A DNA stretch of 64,000 bases from Saccharopolyspora galaxeae (GCF_016526145.1 NZ_JADDUE010000009.1:62001-126000), one strand, 5' to 3'; numbered from the stretch's first letter, positions 34,187 through 43,078 are shown. Notes: generated by a model not told the origin, from the letters alone. Translations and numbers: made by a program.

Positions 34187-34873
34187 TCACGCACCGCGCT
34201 GCCGCGGGATCCGCGGTGGCAGCCTGCGTCCCAGGTCGGTGAAGACCTCGGTGTTCAAGTGGTACGCCAGCCGGACCTCGGCGGTGATCCGCTTCTGCTC
34301 CCGCGAGTCCCAGCCTGCGGTGTCCAGCAGCAGCCGGTAGGCGTTGCGCACCCGGGGGCGGCTGGGCACGTCGTCGAAGGTGAGGAACGCGAAGCCCTGC
34401 CCGTCCGGCGGGTTCAGGCTGCGCTGCATCGCCGAGCGGATCACGGCGCCGCCGGAGAGATCGGCCAGGCAACGGGTGTAGTGGTGCGCCACGAACCCGC
34501 CGGGCCAGTCGAAGCACACCTCGCGCAGCCGCTCGCAGTAGCGCTCGGTGGCCTCGCTGGCGCTGATCACATCGCGCCAGTCCGGGCCGAGGTAGTAGTG
34601 CAGGTCGGTCTCCAGGTGCGGCAGCCTGCGCAGCCGGTCGCTGACGAACGGCCCGGCGACGACGTCGCTGCGCATCACGTCGGCCGCCGATTCCAGGACC
34701 TGGTAGGCGAAGTAGTGCTGGGCGAGCATCACCGCGTAGGCGTCGGCTTCCAGCTCGCCGGCGATCAGGGCGCGCAGGAAGGGCAGGGTTTGGACGTGTT
34801 CGTGGTCGGTGCGGGTCTCCGACCGGAGGCGGCCGGCGAAATCACTGCGGACCGGTTGCTGCGCGGGTGACAC
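34187..34873 (-). CDS. hmuO: Biliverdin-producing haem oxygenase (HmuO type)
   Basis: 228 residues, all helical. The proximal haem ligand is His24 in RTDHEHVQTLPF, and the distal helix has the flexible glycines in RCLADLSGGAVI, as in corynebacterial HmuO. It cleaves haem to biliverdin, iron and CO, using electrons from a reductase not seen here. GTG 34873 follows GGAGG. An IdeR/DtxR-like box at 34888-34906 covers the promoter, so expression under iron starvation is expected. It lies downstream of, and in line with, the siderophore-interacting protein gene. Confidence 0.93.
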   Translation of the reverse strand: MSPAQQPVRSDFAGRLRSETRTDHEHVQTLPFLRALIAGELEADAYAVMLAQHYFAYQVLESAADVMRSDVVAGPFVSDRLRRLPHLETDLHYYLGPDWRDVISASEATERYCERLREVCFDWPGGFVAHHYTRCLADLSGGAVIRSAMQRSLNPPDGQGFAFLTFDDVPSRPRVRNAYRLLLDTAGWDSREQKRITAEVRLAYHLNTEVFTDLGRRLPPRIPRQRGA

Positions 34874-34887
34874 TCGAACCTCCGTGG

Positions 34888-34906
34888 TTAGGTTAGCCTT
34901 ACCAAA
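34888..34906 (-). promoter_or_regulatory. IdeR/DtxR iron box upstream of haem oxygenase
   Basis: TTAGGTTAGCCTTACCAAA matches the 19-bp consensus TWAGGTWAGSCTWACCTWA at 18 of 19 positions. It lies 15 bases upstream of the haem oxygenase start, so Fe-loaded IdeR should block transcription. Confidence 0.88.
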
Positions 34907-34968
34907 ACCAAGAAGATCCTGACATGCGTCCGGTGAGGCTGCCAAGAGGTCGTCGTTGTGATGCGGGC

Positions 34969-35901
34969 TCAGCTGCGCCCCGCGCGCCAGTAGCCCATGA
35001 ACGCCACCGCGCCCCGCGGTACCTGGTGGTCCTGCACCATCAGCCGCCGCAGCCGCTTGATCACGGAGGCTTCGCCGGCCAGCCAGCCGTAGAGCCGGGC
35101 GGTCGCCGCGGTCGTCTCCTGCGGCACATCCCACAGCGTCGCGGAGTCGACGTCGACGTCTTCGAGCGCGGTGGCGCAGTCCCCGCCGCTGGCGCTGAAC
35201 TCGGACAGCGCGGCCGAAACCGAGTCCTCCAGCAGCGCGCCGTGCGGCAGCCAGCCGGTCGGGCGCCGCCGCACCAGCCAGCGGATCTCCACGTTCCGCG
35301 GGCCCTCCCAGGTCTGGATGTCGTCCACGGTGGGCACTTCGGCGCAGACCACGCCGCGGGCGTCGGCGGGCAGCGACTCCACGATGGCCGCCATCGCGGG
35401 CACCGCGGTCTCGTCCCCGGCGAGCACCAGCCGATGGGCGGAGCGCGGCGGGGACCATTCGCAGCCCCACATGGGTCCGCTGCCGGGCCGGTCCGGTCCG
35501 AGCAGGCCGGCCTCGTCGCCCGGCGCGGCCGTCGCCGCCCAGGTCGAGGCCGGTCCGCCGTGGCCGGCGTCGACTCCGTGCAGCACGAAGTCGATGTCCA
35601 GCTCGGCGGCCTCCGGCCGGTGCGCGCGCACGGTGTAGGTGCGCAGCGTGGGGCGCACCTCGTCCGGCATCGCCTGCCAGCGCGGGTACCAGTCCGGTCC
35701 GTCCGGCAGGTCGGCGATGGTGCGGCCGGGCTGCGGCAGCATCAGCTTGATCCGCTGGTCGAGTCCGCCGATGCCGAATCTGTGCAGGTCGTCGCCGGTG
35801 AACGTGATGCGGGTGAAGCTCGGGCCGAGTCGTCGCACGCGCGCCACGCGCGCCTGGAACACCACGTACTGCGGACGGGGGACGTCCTGCCGTCGGGCCA
35901 T
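34969..35901 (-). CDS. Siderophore-interacting protein (FAD-dependent ferric reductase, ViuB/SIP type)
   Basis: 310 residues. The FAD-binding RTYTVRAH (the RxYTxR motif), DFVLHG and ASTWAATAAPGDEAGLLGP are typical of the SIP family. The NADPH-side domain follows (LVLAGDETAVPAM, then YGWLAGEASVIKRLRRLM). These cytosolic enzymes reduce ferric siderophores to release iron. ATG 35901 is used. An iron box lies between this gene and the divergent FecB-type lipoprotein gene, so both should be iron-repressed. Confidence 0.93.
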   Translation of the reverse strand: MARRQDVPRPQYVVFQARVARVRRLGPSFTRITFTGDDLHRFGIGGLDQRIKLMLPQPGRTIADLPDGPDWYPRWQAMPDEVRPTLRTYTVRAHRPEAAELDIDFVLHGVDAGHGGPASTWAATAAPGDEAGLLGPDRPGSGPMWGCEWSPPRSAHRLVLAGDETAVPAMAAIVESLPADARGVVCAEVPTVDDIQTWEGPRNVEIRWLVRRRPTGWLPHGALLEDSVSAALSEFSASGGDCATALEDVDVDSATLWDVPQETTAATARLYGWLAGEASVIKRLRRLMVQDHQVPRGAVAFMGYWRAGRS

Positions 35902-35932
35902 CGCCGGAAACCCTTCGCCTATCGGGGCCTAC

Positions 35933-35951
35933 GTAGGCTAGCCTAACCTCA
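35933..35951. promoter_or_regulatory. IdeR/DtxR-like iron box in a divergent promoter
   Basis: GTAGGCTAGCCTAACCTCA matches the iron-box consensus at 16 of 19 positions. It lies between the siderophore-interacting protein start (35901) and the lipoprotein start (35968) and can control both. Confidence 0.75.
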
Positions 35952-35967
35952 ACGGTTGGAGGACGTG

Positions 35968-36960
35968 ATGGTGAGTCGGCGGCGCGTGCTCGGGCTGGGG
36001 CTGTCCCTGGGTGCGCTGGCGGGTTGCTCCGCACCGGACGGCGGCAGCGCGCCCGGATGGTCCTTCGTGGACGACCGGGGTGTGCGGGCTACCAGCGGCG
36101 CCGTGCCGCGGCGGATCATCGCACAGGTCTCCGCGGCGGGCGCGCTGAACGACTTCGGCGTGCCGGTGGTGGGCACCTTCGGCCCGCTGGTGCGCGACGA
36201 CGGCAGCACCGAGCCGGAGGCGGGCAGCATCGACCCGCGCCGGGTCACCGATGTCACCGGACCCGGATACGGCGAGCTGGACATGGAACGCACCGCGGCG
36301 CTGCGGCCGGACCTGCTGGTCAGCGGCAAGTACGCGGAGTTCGAGGGGTTGTGGCACCTGACCGTCGAGCAGGAGCGGCAGGCGCGGTCGATCGCGGCGA
36401 CCGTCGGCATCGAGCAGTCCGGCAGGTCGCTGCCGGAGACGATCGGGGCCTACCGCGAACTCGCTCGCGCACTCGGGTCCAATGTGGACTCGGAGCGGAT
36501 GCGCGCGGACGAGGCCCGATTCCACGCGGCCGCGCAACGGTTGCGCAGGATCGGGGTGCGGATGCGGGAGCAGCACCGCAGCATCCTCGCGATCGGTGGC
36601 ACCAAGCAGGAATTCTTCGTCGTGGTGCCAGCGCGCAACCCCGATCTGGACTACTACGTGCGGGAGCTCCGACTGCCGATCCAGGCGCCCGCGCGTCCGG
36701 ACACCGGCGGTGGCGGGTACTTCGAGCGGTTGTCCTGGGAGAACGCCGGGTCCTACCGCGGGGATGTGCTGATGTGGGACACCAGACCGGCTTCGTTGCC
36801 GCCGTCGGAGATGAAGCGCAATCCGGTGTTCGCCGCGCAGGAAGCCGCCGCGCACGACCGGTTCGTCGAATGGCACGCGGTCGCGCCGTGCAGCTACGCG
36901 AGCTATGCGGGCATCATGACCGGACTCGCCGACCAGCTCGAAGCTGCCGCACCGGGTTGA
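35968..36960 (+). CDS. FecB/TroA-type iron-siderophore ABC substrate-binding lipoprotein
   Basis: 330 residues. The N-terminus is a lipoprotein signal, MVSRRRVLGLGLSLGALAGC, with lipobox LAGC (Cys20) and a twin-arginine-like RRR start. The mature part has the FecB fold pattern (RIIAQVSAAGALNDFGV, ALRPDLLVSGKYAEFEGL, ILAIGGTKQEFFVVVP). It should capture a ferric siderophore outside the membrane. ATG 35968 follows GGAGG. No permease or ATPase gene is nearby, so it must work with a transporter encoded elsewhere. The iron box upstream fits its role. Confidence 0.88.
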   Translation: MVSRRRVLGLGLSLGALAGCSAPDGGSAPGWSFVDDRGVRATSGAVPRRIIAQVSAAGALNDFGVPVVGTFGPLVRDDGSTEPEAGSIDPRRVTDVTGPGYGELDMERTAALRPDLLVSGKYAEFEGLWHLTVEQERQARSIAATVGIEQSGRSLPETIGAYRELARALGSNVDSERMRADEARFHAAAQRLRRIGVRMREQHRSILAIGGTKQEFFVVVPARNPDLDYYVRELRLPIQAPARPDTGGGGYFERLSWENAGSYRGDVLMWDTRPASLPPSEMKRNPVFAAQEAAAHDRFVEWHAVAPCSYASYAGIMTGLADQLEAAAPG

Positions 36961-36963
36961 GCG

Positions 36964-36991
36964 CCCCGTCCCCTGCGGTGCGGGGACGGGG
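36964..36991. terminator. Bidirectional terminator hairpin
   Basis: CCCCGTCCCC pairs perfectly with GGGGACGGGG over an 8-base loop, between the convergent lipoprotein and nrdB stops. Confidence 0.8.
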
Positions 36992-37011
36992 TCGCGCTCG
37001 AAGGGAGCCCG

Positions 37012-38082
37012 TCAGTCCCAGCTCAGGGAGGCGCCGGACTGGTACTCGGTGACTCGGGTTTCGAAGAAGTTCTTCTCCTTCTTGAGGTCCATCGCCTCGG
37101 ACATCCACGGGAACGGGTTCTCCGCCGCGGGGAAAACCGGATCCAGTCCCAATTGGACGCAGCGGCGGTTGGTGATGAAATGCATGTACTGCTCGCAGAG
37201 CTCGGCGTTGAGGCCGAGGATGCCGCGCGGCATCGTGTCGCGGCCGTAGGCGACCTCCAGCTCGCAGGCCTCGGTGAGCATCCCGCGCACCTCTGCCTGG
37301 AACTCGGGTGCCCACAGCTGCGGGTTCTCCAGCTTGATCTGGTTGATGCAGTCGATGCCGAAGTTCAGGTGGATCGACTCGTCGCGCAGGATGTACTGGT
37401 ACTGCTCGGCGATGCCGACCATCTTGTTCCGCCTGCCCAGCGCGAGGATCTGCGCGAAGCCGGTGTAGAACCACATGCCTTCGAAGATCACGTAGAAGGC
37501 GATCAGGTCGCGCAGGAACGCCTGATCGCGCTGCTGGCCGCCGGTGGCGAACTGCGGGTCTTCCAAGTGCTGGGTGTAGCGCAGCGCCCAGGCGTCCTTG
37601 TCCGAAATGGACGGGATCTCGCGGTAGGCGTTGAACAGCTCGCCCTCGTCGAGGCCGAGGCTTTCGCAGATGTACTGGAAGGTGTGCGTGTGCACCGCTT
37701 CCTCGAAGGCCTGGCGCAGCAGGTATTGGCGGCACTCCGGATTGGTGATGTGCCGGTACACGGCGAGCACGATGTTGTTGGCCACTAAGGATTCGGCGGT
37801 GGCGAAGAAGCCGAGGTTGCGCTTGAGCATCAGCCGCTCGTCGTCGGTGAGCCCGTCGCGGGAGCGCCACAGCGCGATGTCGGCGTGCATGGACACCTCG
37901 GTCGGCATCCAGTGGTTGTTGCAGCCGGCGAGGTATTTCTCCCACGCCCAGCCGTATTTCATCGGTAGCAGCTGGTTGACGTCGGCGCGCGCGTTGATCA
38001 TCGACTTGTCGTCGGCGTCGACGCGGCCTGCGGCGCGGTCGATCTCGCCGAGGCCGGTGGTGTCGGTTCGCAGGGAGGTCAT
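37012..38082 (-). CDS. nrdB: Class Ic-type ribonucleotide reductase small subunit (Tyr replaced by Phe)
   Basis: 356 residues. All dimetal ligands are present: Glu97 (FFATAES), Glu128 and His131 ([10 protein letters not shown]), Glu201 (FEGMW), Glu235 and His238 (RDESIH). The residue that carries the tyrosyl radical in class Ia is Phe135. The first ligand is Glu rather than Asp, and the run [20 protein letters not shown] closely follows Chlamydia NrdB. Together this marks the class Ic, Mn/Fe-cofactor type. ATG 38082 has GGAG upstream; GTG 38088 is in frame. nrdA precedes it by 41 bases in the same direction. Expression should follow the B12 riboswitch at 40773-40975. Confidence 0.95.
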   Translation of the reverse strand: MTSLRTDTTGLGEIDRAAGRVDADDKSMINARADVNQLLPMKYGWAWEKYLAGCNNHWMPTEVSMHADIALWRSRDGLTDDERLMLKRNLGFFATAESLVANNIVLAVYRHITNPECRQYLLRQAFEEAVHTHTFQYICESLGLDEGELFNAYREIPSISDKDAWALRYTQHLEDPQFATGGQQRDQAFLRDLIAFYVIFEGMWFYTGFAQILALGRRNKMVGIAEQYQYILRDESIHLNFGIDCINQIKLENPQLWAPEFQAEVRGMLTEACELEVAYGRDTMPRGILGLNAELCEQYMHFITNRRCVQLGLDPVFPAAENPFPWMSEAMDLKKEKNFFETRVTEYQSGASLSWD

Positions 38083-38123
38083 GCTCACTCCAGGAGTTCA
38101 GCTCGGTGAGGGGTGCGGATGCC

Positions 38124-40640
38124 TTACTGGCACGCCTCGCATTCCGGGTCTTCGACTGAGCACTGTGGACTTTCGGCGGCTGCGGGGGAGACGGCGTTGA
38201 GCCGGCCGTCGGTGCCTCGCAAGGTGCTCTTCTCCACGTGCGTGGCGCTGGCCGACCGCAGGTAGTAGGTGGTCTTCAGTCCCGCTCGCCACGCGCTGCG
38301 GTAGAGCTCGTCGAGCTTGCGGCCGCTGGGTTCGGCCAAGTAGAGGTTCAGCGATTGCGCCTGGTCGAGCCACTTCTGCCTGCGCGCGGCGGCCGAGACC
38401 AGCCAGCGCGGCTCGATCTCGAAGGCGGTGGCGTAGAGCGCCCGCAATTCGGCGGGGACGCGTTCGACGGGGCTGAGGTCGCCGTCGAAGTACTTCAGGT
38501 CGCGCACCATCTGCTCGTCCCACAACCCGGCCGTCTTCAGGTCTCGCACCAAGTCCTCGTTGAGCACCGTGAAGTCGCCGGACATGTTGGACTTGACGTA
38601 CAGGTTGCGGTAGAGCGGTTCGATGGATTGGCCCACGCCGCAGATGTTCGAGATCGTCGCCGTCGGCGCGATGGCCATCACGTTGGAGTTGCGCATCCCG
38701 CCGGTGCGGACGCGTTCCCGCAACGCGTCCCAGTCCATCGTGGACGAATGATCGAAATCGGCGTCACCGCGGGACTCCGCGAGCAGCCGCAGGGAGTCGA
38801 TCGGCAGCAGGCCCTGGCTCCAGAGGGAACCGTCGAAGGACTCGTAGCGACCGCGCTCGACGGCGAGCTCGTTCGAGGCGGCGATGGCGTGGAAGCTGAT
38901 CTCCTCCATGCTGCGGTCGGCGAACTCCACCGCCCGCTGCGAAGCCATCGGGATGCGTTGGGCGAACAGGGCGTCCGAGAAGCCCATCAGCCCCAGCCCT
39001 ACCGGGCGGTGCCGCAGGTTCGAGTTGCGCGCCTCCGGGATCGTGTAGAAGTTCACGTCGATCACGTTGTCCAGCATCCGCACCGCCGTGCGCGTGGTGC
39101 CGCGCAGCCGCTCGTGGTCGATGCCGTCCGGGGTGACGTGGCGGGCCAGGTTGATCGAGCCGAGGTTGCACACCGCGACCTCGTCCGAGCTGGTGTTGAG
39201 CGTGATCTCGGTGCACAGGTTGGAGGAGTGCACGACGCCGGCGTGCCGCTGCGGGGAGCGCAGGTTGCACGGGTCCTTGAAGGTGATCCACGGGTGCCCG
39301 GTCTCGAACAGCATCGTCAGCATCCGCCGCCACAGGTCCATGGCGCCGACCTGCCGGAAGACCTTCAGCTCGCCGCGCTCGGCGGCGGCCTCGTAGTGGC
39401 GGTAGCGCTGCGCGAACTCCGCGCCGTAGAGGTCGTGCAGGTCCGGGACCTCGTCCGGGGAGAACAACGTCCAGGTGCCGTCGGCGTGCACGCGGCGCAT
39501 GAACTCGTCCGGCACCCAGTTGGCGGTGTTCATGTCGTGCGTGCGGCGGCGGTCGTCGCCGGTGTTCTTGCGCAGGTCGAGGAATTCCTCGATGTCGATG
39601 TGCCAGGTCTCCAGGTAGGCGCAGACGGCGCCCTTGCGCTTGCCGCCCTGGTTGACCGCTACCGCCGTGTCGTTGGCGATCTTCAGGAACGGCACGACGC
39701 CCTGCGAGCTGCCGTTGGTCCCCCTGATGTGCGCGCCGGTTCCGCGCACCGGGGTCCAGTCGTTGCCCAGCCCGCCCGCGTACTTCGACAGCAGCGCGTT
39801 GTTGCTCACGGAGTGGAAGATCCCCGGCAGGTCATCGTCCACAGTGGTCAGGAAGCAGGAGGACAGCTGCGGGCGGGTGGTTCCCGCGTTGAACAGCGTC
39901 GGCGTGGAGCACATGAAGTCGAACGACGACAGCAGGTCGTAGAACTCGATGGCGCGCGCCTCGCGATCGTCTTCCTGCAGCGCCAGACCCATCGCGACGC
40001 GCATGAAGAACGCCTGCGGCAGCTCGAAGCGGACGCCGCCGTCGTGCAGCAGGTAGCGGTCGTAAAGCGTGCGCAGGCCCAGGAAACCGAACGTGGTGTC
40101 CCGGTCGGCGTCCAGCGCCGCGCCGAGCCGGTCCAGGTCGAAGCGCGCCAGCTCGGGGTCCAGCTGCCCCAGCTCGACACCGCGGCCGACGTACGCGGCG
40201 AAGTAGGACGGGTAGTGCTCGCGCATCTGGACCTGGTCGGCCTGCCGGGGCGCGCCGTGCAGCGCGCTGAGCGCCTCGCGGCGCAGCTCGTCCAGCAGCA
40301 GGCGTGCGGTGACCAGGGAATAGTTCGGTTCGCTCTCGACCAGAGTGCGGGCGGACATGGTGAGCGACTCGGCCAGTTCGGCCGCGCGCATCCCGTCGTA
40401 GAGCGTGCGGCGGACCTCGCGCAGCACTCGTGCGGAGTCCACATCGGACAATCCCGTGCAGGCTTGCTCCACGACGGTGCTGACCCGGGACCAGTCCAGC
40501 CGGTGCCGGGTGCCGTCCGGGCCGGTCACTTCGAGGTCGGGCGGCGCGGCGGCGGTCCGTTCCGGGGCCTGCGCGGGTGCTGCCGCCTGCGCGGATGCTG
40601 CGTGCTGTGTGGATGCTGGGGCGATGGGTGATCGGGTCAC
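38124..40640 (-). CDS. nrdA: Class I ribonucleotide reductase large subunit
   Basis: 838 residues. A single N-terminal ATP-cone region (about 35-120) is followed by the ten-stranded barrel with SSCFLTT (first redox Cys), NLCTEI (radical Cys) and IAPTATISNICG, and a C-terminal CEAC pair for reduction by thioredoxin/glutaredoxin. It reduces ribonucleoside diphosphates with the NrdB radical. GTG 40640 follows GAGGAG; the frame extends nine codons upstream without support. An Ala/Pro/Gln-rich linker precedes the cone. A cobalamin riboswitch lies in its leader, so B12, which supports a class II enzyme, should turn it off. Confidence 0.97.
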   Translation of the reverse strand: MTRSPIAPASTQHAASAQAAAPAQAPERTAAAPPDLEVTGPDGTRHRLDWSRVSTVVEQACTGLSDVDSARVLREVRRTLYDGMRAAELAESLTMSARTLVESEPNYSLVTARLLLDELRREALSALHGAPRQADQVQMREHYPSYFAAYVGRGVELGQLDPELARFDLDRLGAALDADRDTTFGFLGLRTLYDRYLLHDGGVRFELPQAFFMRVAMGLALQEDDREARAIEFYDLLSSFDFMCSTPTLFNAGTTRPQLSSCFLTTVDDDLPGIFHSVSNNALLSKYAGGLGNDWTPVRGTGAHIRGTNGSSQGVVPFLKIANDTAVAVNQGGKRKGAVCAYLETWHIDIEEFLDLRKNTGDDRRRTHDMNTANWVPDEFMRRVHADGTWTLFSPDEVPDLHDLYGAEFAQRYRHYEAAAERGELKVFRQVGAMDLWRRMLTMLFETGHPWITFKDPCNLRSPQRHAGVVHSSNLCTEITLNTSSDEVAVCNLGSINLARHVTPDGIDHERLRGTTRTAVRMLDNVIDVNFYTIPEARNSNLRHRPVGLGLMGFSDALFAQRIPMASQRAVEFADRSMEEISFHAIAASNELAVERGRYESFDGSLWSQGLLPIDSLRLLAESRGDADFDHSSTMDWDALRERVRTGGMRNSNVMAIAPTATISNICGVGQSIEPLYRNLYVKSNMSGDFTVLNEDLVRDLKTAGLWDEQMVRDLKYFDGDLSPVERVPAELRALYATAFEIEPRWLVSAAARRQKWLDQAQSLNLYLAEPSGRKLDELYRSAWRAGLKTTYYLRSASATHVEKSTLRGTDGRLNAVSPAAAESPQCSVEDPECEACQ

Positions 40641-40751
40641 TGGCTGTCTCCTCGCAAGCTCGGACACCAGCCCGGGGCCGGCGACGAGCGCGCGGGGACA
40701 GCGGCGCGCAGCACCGCACGTCCGCGCGACCCGCCCGCGAGGTCCCGGACA

Positions 40752-40772
40752 GCGCGCACCCCTCGTGCGCGC
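40752..40772 (-). terminator. Expression-platform hairpin behind the riboswitch
   Basis: GCGCGCAC and GTGCGCGC form an 8-bp stem with a 5-base loop, directly 3' of the riboswitch on the minus strand. It is a likely part of the switch output, although there is no U tract. Confidence 0.5.
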
Positions 40773-40975
40773 ACCGATGGCAGGTCTTCGGACTCACGAG
40801 CAGCCGGCGTCGTCGCGCCGGACCTACTGGCCGTCGCTTCCCGGACGCCTCGGGCGTCCAGTGCTGCACCACCCGGGGAGGTGGTGACGGCGGTCGTTCC
40901 CGTTCACCGCTGCGGGGCAGTCCCGGATTCGCACCGGGTTCCCTGTTGTCCCACCGGGCACCCCGGTGACCATCA
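40773..40975 (-). ncRNA. Cobalamin (B12) riboswitch upstream of nrdAB
   Basis: On the minus strand the leader has the conserved GGGAACCCGGTGCGAATCC, GGGACTGCCCCGCAGCGGTGA-type core (around 40905-40950) and the 3' B12 box GAGTCCGAAGACCTGCCAT (40777-40795). Spacing and order agree with the cobalamin family. It lies 133 bases before the nrdA start. Streptomyces nrdAB operons carry the same arrangement, where cobalamin represses the class I enzyme in favour of the B12-dependent class II one. Confidence 0.93.
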
Positions 40976-40983
40976 GCGCGGCC

Positions 40984-40999
40984 ACACTACATGTTGGGC
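40984..40999. promoter_or_regulatory. Possible NrdR box (weak)
   Basis: ACACTACATGTTGGGC agrees with the 16-bp NrdR-box pattern at about 12 positions and sits at the expected promoter of the nrdAB transcript. NrdR boxes usually come in pairs, and I find no good partner. Confidence 0.3.
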
Positions 41000-41140
41000 C
41001 GAGTCCTTTCCCGCACCCCAAGACTCCGCGTGTCGCCGCCCGCCGCCGATGACCGGCAGCCCGCCCCGGCGGTCACCGCACCCTGCTCCGGGCGGTGCCC
41101 GCACCCTGCCCGACACGCCCGGCCATCCGCCGCACATCTC

Positions 41141-41194
41141 CGAGTGAACGGACCGCTCGACCAATCTAGCCGGACCAACAGGTCGTTCACCCGG
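41141..41194. repeat. Imperfect palindromic repeat, copy 1
   Basis: It starts GAGTGAACGGACCGCTCGAC, has CAATCTAG in the middle and ends GTCGTTCACCCGG. The ends are inverted copies, so it can fold to a long hairpin. A near-identical copy lies 120 bases downstream. Confidence 0.8.
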
Positions 41195-41260
41195 ATCGAA
41201 GCTGCTCGGAATGGGGATGTGCGGGCGTGTCGGGCGCGCGGCAACTGCCGGGTTCGCGAG

Positions 41261-41313
41261 GAGTGAACGGACCGCTCGACCAATCTAGTGGGACGAACAG
41301 GCCGTTCACTCGG
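41261..41313. repeat. Imperfect palindromic repeat, copy 2
   Basis: The same 52-bp motif with better symmetry: GAGTGAACGG at the left and CCGTTCACTC at the right pair perfectly over 10 bases, and the next 8 are mostly paired. It lies 77 bases before the 5'-nucleotidase start and may act in its control. Confidence 0.8.
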
Positions 41314-41389
41314 AGAAGAGAGGGTGGTTTCGGGGGAGGGGTGGCGGCAGAATGTCCGGTGGATCACTGGTGGGTGGGAGGACAATCGG

Positions 41390-43078
41390 ATGCGCGCATG
41401 TCGTGTGCGCAGCGCCGCCGTCGCGGTCGCCGCGTGCTTGGTCACCTTCGGAACGGCGCTGCCCGCGCAGGCAGCGCCCGCCGACACCGAGGTGCGGTTG
41501 ATCACGTTCAACGACCTGCACGGCAACCTCGCGGCGCCGTCCGGATCATCCGGCGAGGTCGAGCTGGCGGACGGGACGAGCGTCCCGGCGGGCGGTGCCG
41601 CCTACCTCGCCGCGCACATCGACCGGCTGCGCGCGGAGGTTCCGAACTCGCTGGTGCTCTCGGCCGGGGACAGCGTGGGCGCATCGCCGGTGGAATCCGC
41701 GCTGTTCCACGACGAACCGACCGTCGAATTCCTCAACTCGCAGGACGTGCGCGCCCAAGTCGTCGGCAACCACGAATTCGACGAGGGCTACCCCGAGCTG
41801 CAGCGGATGCAGCGCGGCGGGTGCCACCCCGAGGACGGCTGCGCGTTCCGGGATTCCTTCGACGGTTCCGATTTCCCGACCCTGGGTGCGAATGTGTCCT
41901 TTGCGGACGGTAGGCCCGCGCTGCTGCCGTTCACCGTGCAGCGCTCCGGCGGGGTGCCCATCGGGATCATCGGCGTGACGCTGCACGACCTGCCGCAGTC
42001 GGTGAGCCCGGACGCGGTGGCGGGCCTGGAGTTCGGCGACGAGGTCGCCGCCATCGACCGCACCGCCGAAGCGCTCGACCGACTCGGGGTCAAAGCGCAG
42101 GTCGTGCTGATGCACCAGGGCGACGAAGCCGCAGGCGGCGGGCCGGATTCCTGTGCGGTGGCCCCGGAAGGACCGGCCACTCGCGTCGCGGCGGCCGCCT
42201 CGCCGAAGGTCGACGCGCTGTTCACCGCGCACAGCCACCAGCAGTACAACTGCACCGTCGACGACCCGGCCGGCGATCCGCGCCCGGTCGTGCAAGGCGC
42301 TTCCTACGGGCGGCTGCTGTCCACGATGGACCTGAGCATCGACCACCGAACCGGCGACGTCGTGCGGGACAAGACCAAGGCGCGCAACGAAATCGTCAGC
42401 CGCGACATCGCACCCGACCCGGAAACCGCCGCGCTGGTCGACGAAGCCAAGACCAAAGCCGCCCCGATCGCGAACCGCGAAGTGGGCACCGCCACCGGCG
42501 ACTTGAGCCGCGATCCCGCGCCGTCCGGGGAAACCACGCTCGGCGACGTCATCGCCGACGCCCAGCTGGAAGCCACCAAGGGGACCGGCGCGCAGGTGGC
42601 GCTGACCAACCCCGGCGGAATCCGCGCCGACCTGCCGCACCGGTCGTCGGCGAACGGCGAAGGTGACGGCGTGATCACCTACGGCGAAGCGTTCGCCGTG
42701 CAGCCGTTCGGCAACACCATGCAGACCATGACGCTCACCGGCGCGCAGTTGAAGAACGTGCTGGAGCAGCAGTGGCAGGGCGACGGCGCGACGGTGCTGC
42801 AGATTTCGTCCACTTTGCACTACGCCTACTCGGAATCCGCGCCCGCCGGGTCCAAGGTGTCCGATCTGGCCATCGCGGGCGAACCCGTTGATCCGGGCGC
42901 GACCTACCGCGTCGCGGTGAACAACTTCCTGGCGGGCGGCGGCGACGGCTTCAGCGGCTTCACCGAGGGCACCGACGTGACCGGTGGCCCGGTCGATCTG
43001 GACGCGCTGCTGGGATACCTCGGCGCGCACCCGGGCATCGTGCCGCCGCCCGCGGACCGGATCACCGCCACCGGGTGA
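41390..43078 (+). CDS. Secreted 5'-nucleotidase/metallophosphoesterase (UshA type)
   Basis: 562 residues. An N-terminal signal peptide runs to about residue 26 (cut after AQA). The metallophosphoesterase domain has ITFNDLHGN (Asp-His), SAGDSVGAS, VVGNHEFDEG, LMHQGDEA and TAHSHQQYN. The C-terminal 5'-nucleotidase domain has TNPGGIRADL, TYGEAFAVQPFGN and VNNFLAGGGDGFSGF for base stacking. It should hydrolyse extracellular nucleotides to nucleosides and phosphate. There is no LPxTG or transmembrane tail, so it is released or loosely bound. ATG 41390 follows GGGAGGA. Two palindromic repeats lie just upstream. Confidence 0.94.
   Translation: MRACRVRSAAVAVAACLVTFGTALPAQAAPADTEVRLITFNDLHGNLAAPSGSSGEVELADGTSVPAGGAAYLAAHIDRLRAEVPNSLVLSAGDSVGASPVESALFHDEPTVEFLNSQDVRAQVVGNHEFDEGYPELQRMQRGGCHPEDGCAFRDSFDGSDFPTLGANVSFADGRPALLPFTVQRSGGVPIGIIGVTLHDLPQSVSPDAVAGLEFGDEVAAIDRTAEALDRLGVKAQVVLMHQGDEAAGGGPDSCAVAPEGPATRVAAAASPKVDALFTAHSHQQYNCTVDDPAGDPRPVVQGASYGRLLSTMDLSIDHRTGDVVRDKTKARNEIVSRDIAPDPETAALVDEAKTKAAPIANREVGTATGDLSRDPAPSGETTLGDVIADAQLEATKGTGAQVALTNPGGIRADLPHRSSANGEGDGVITYGEAFAVQPFGNTMQTMTLTGAQLKNVLEQQWQGDGATVLQISSTLHYAYSESAPAGSKVSDLAIAGEPVDPGATYRVAVNNFLAGGGDGFSGFTEGTDVTGGPVDLDALLGYLGAHPGIVPPPADRITATG

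Noticed and set aside
34187-36034. One long minus-strand frame read as a single fused protein
   Set aside because: Only its last 228 residues are haem oxygenase; the rest is antisense or out of frame to the siderophore-interacting protein gene.
40653-41100. Open frames on both strands in the nrdA leader
   Set aside because: They cover the cobalamin riboswitch and have no protein-like composition.
41262-41313. LexA (SOS) box within the palindrome
   Set aside because: CGAAC and GTTC are present but spaced five rather than four bases, and the outer bases do not fit the actinobacterial consensus.
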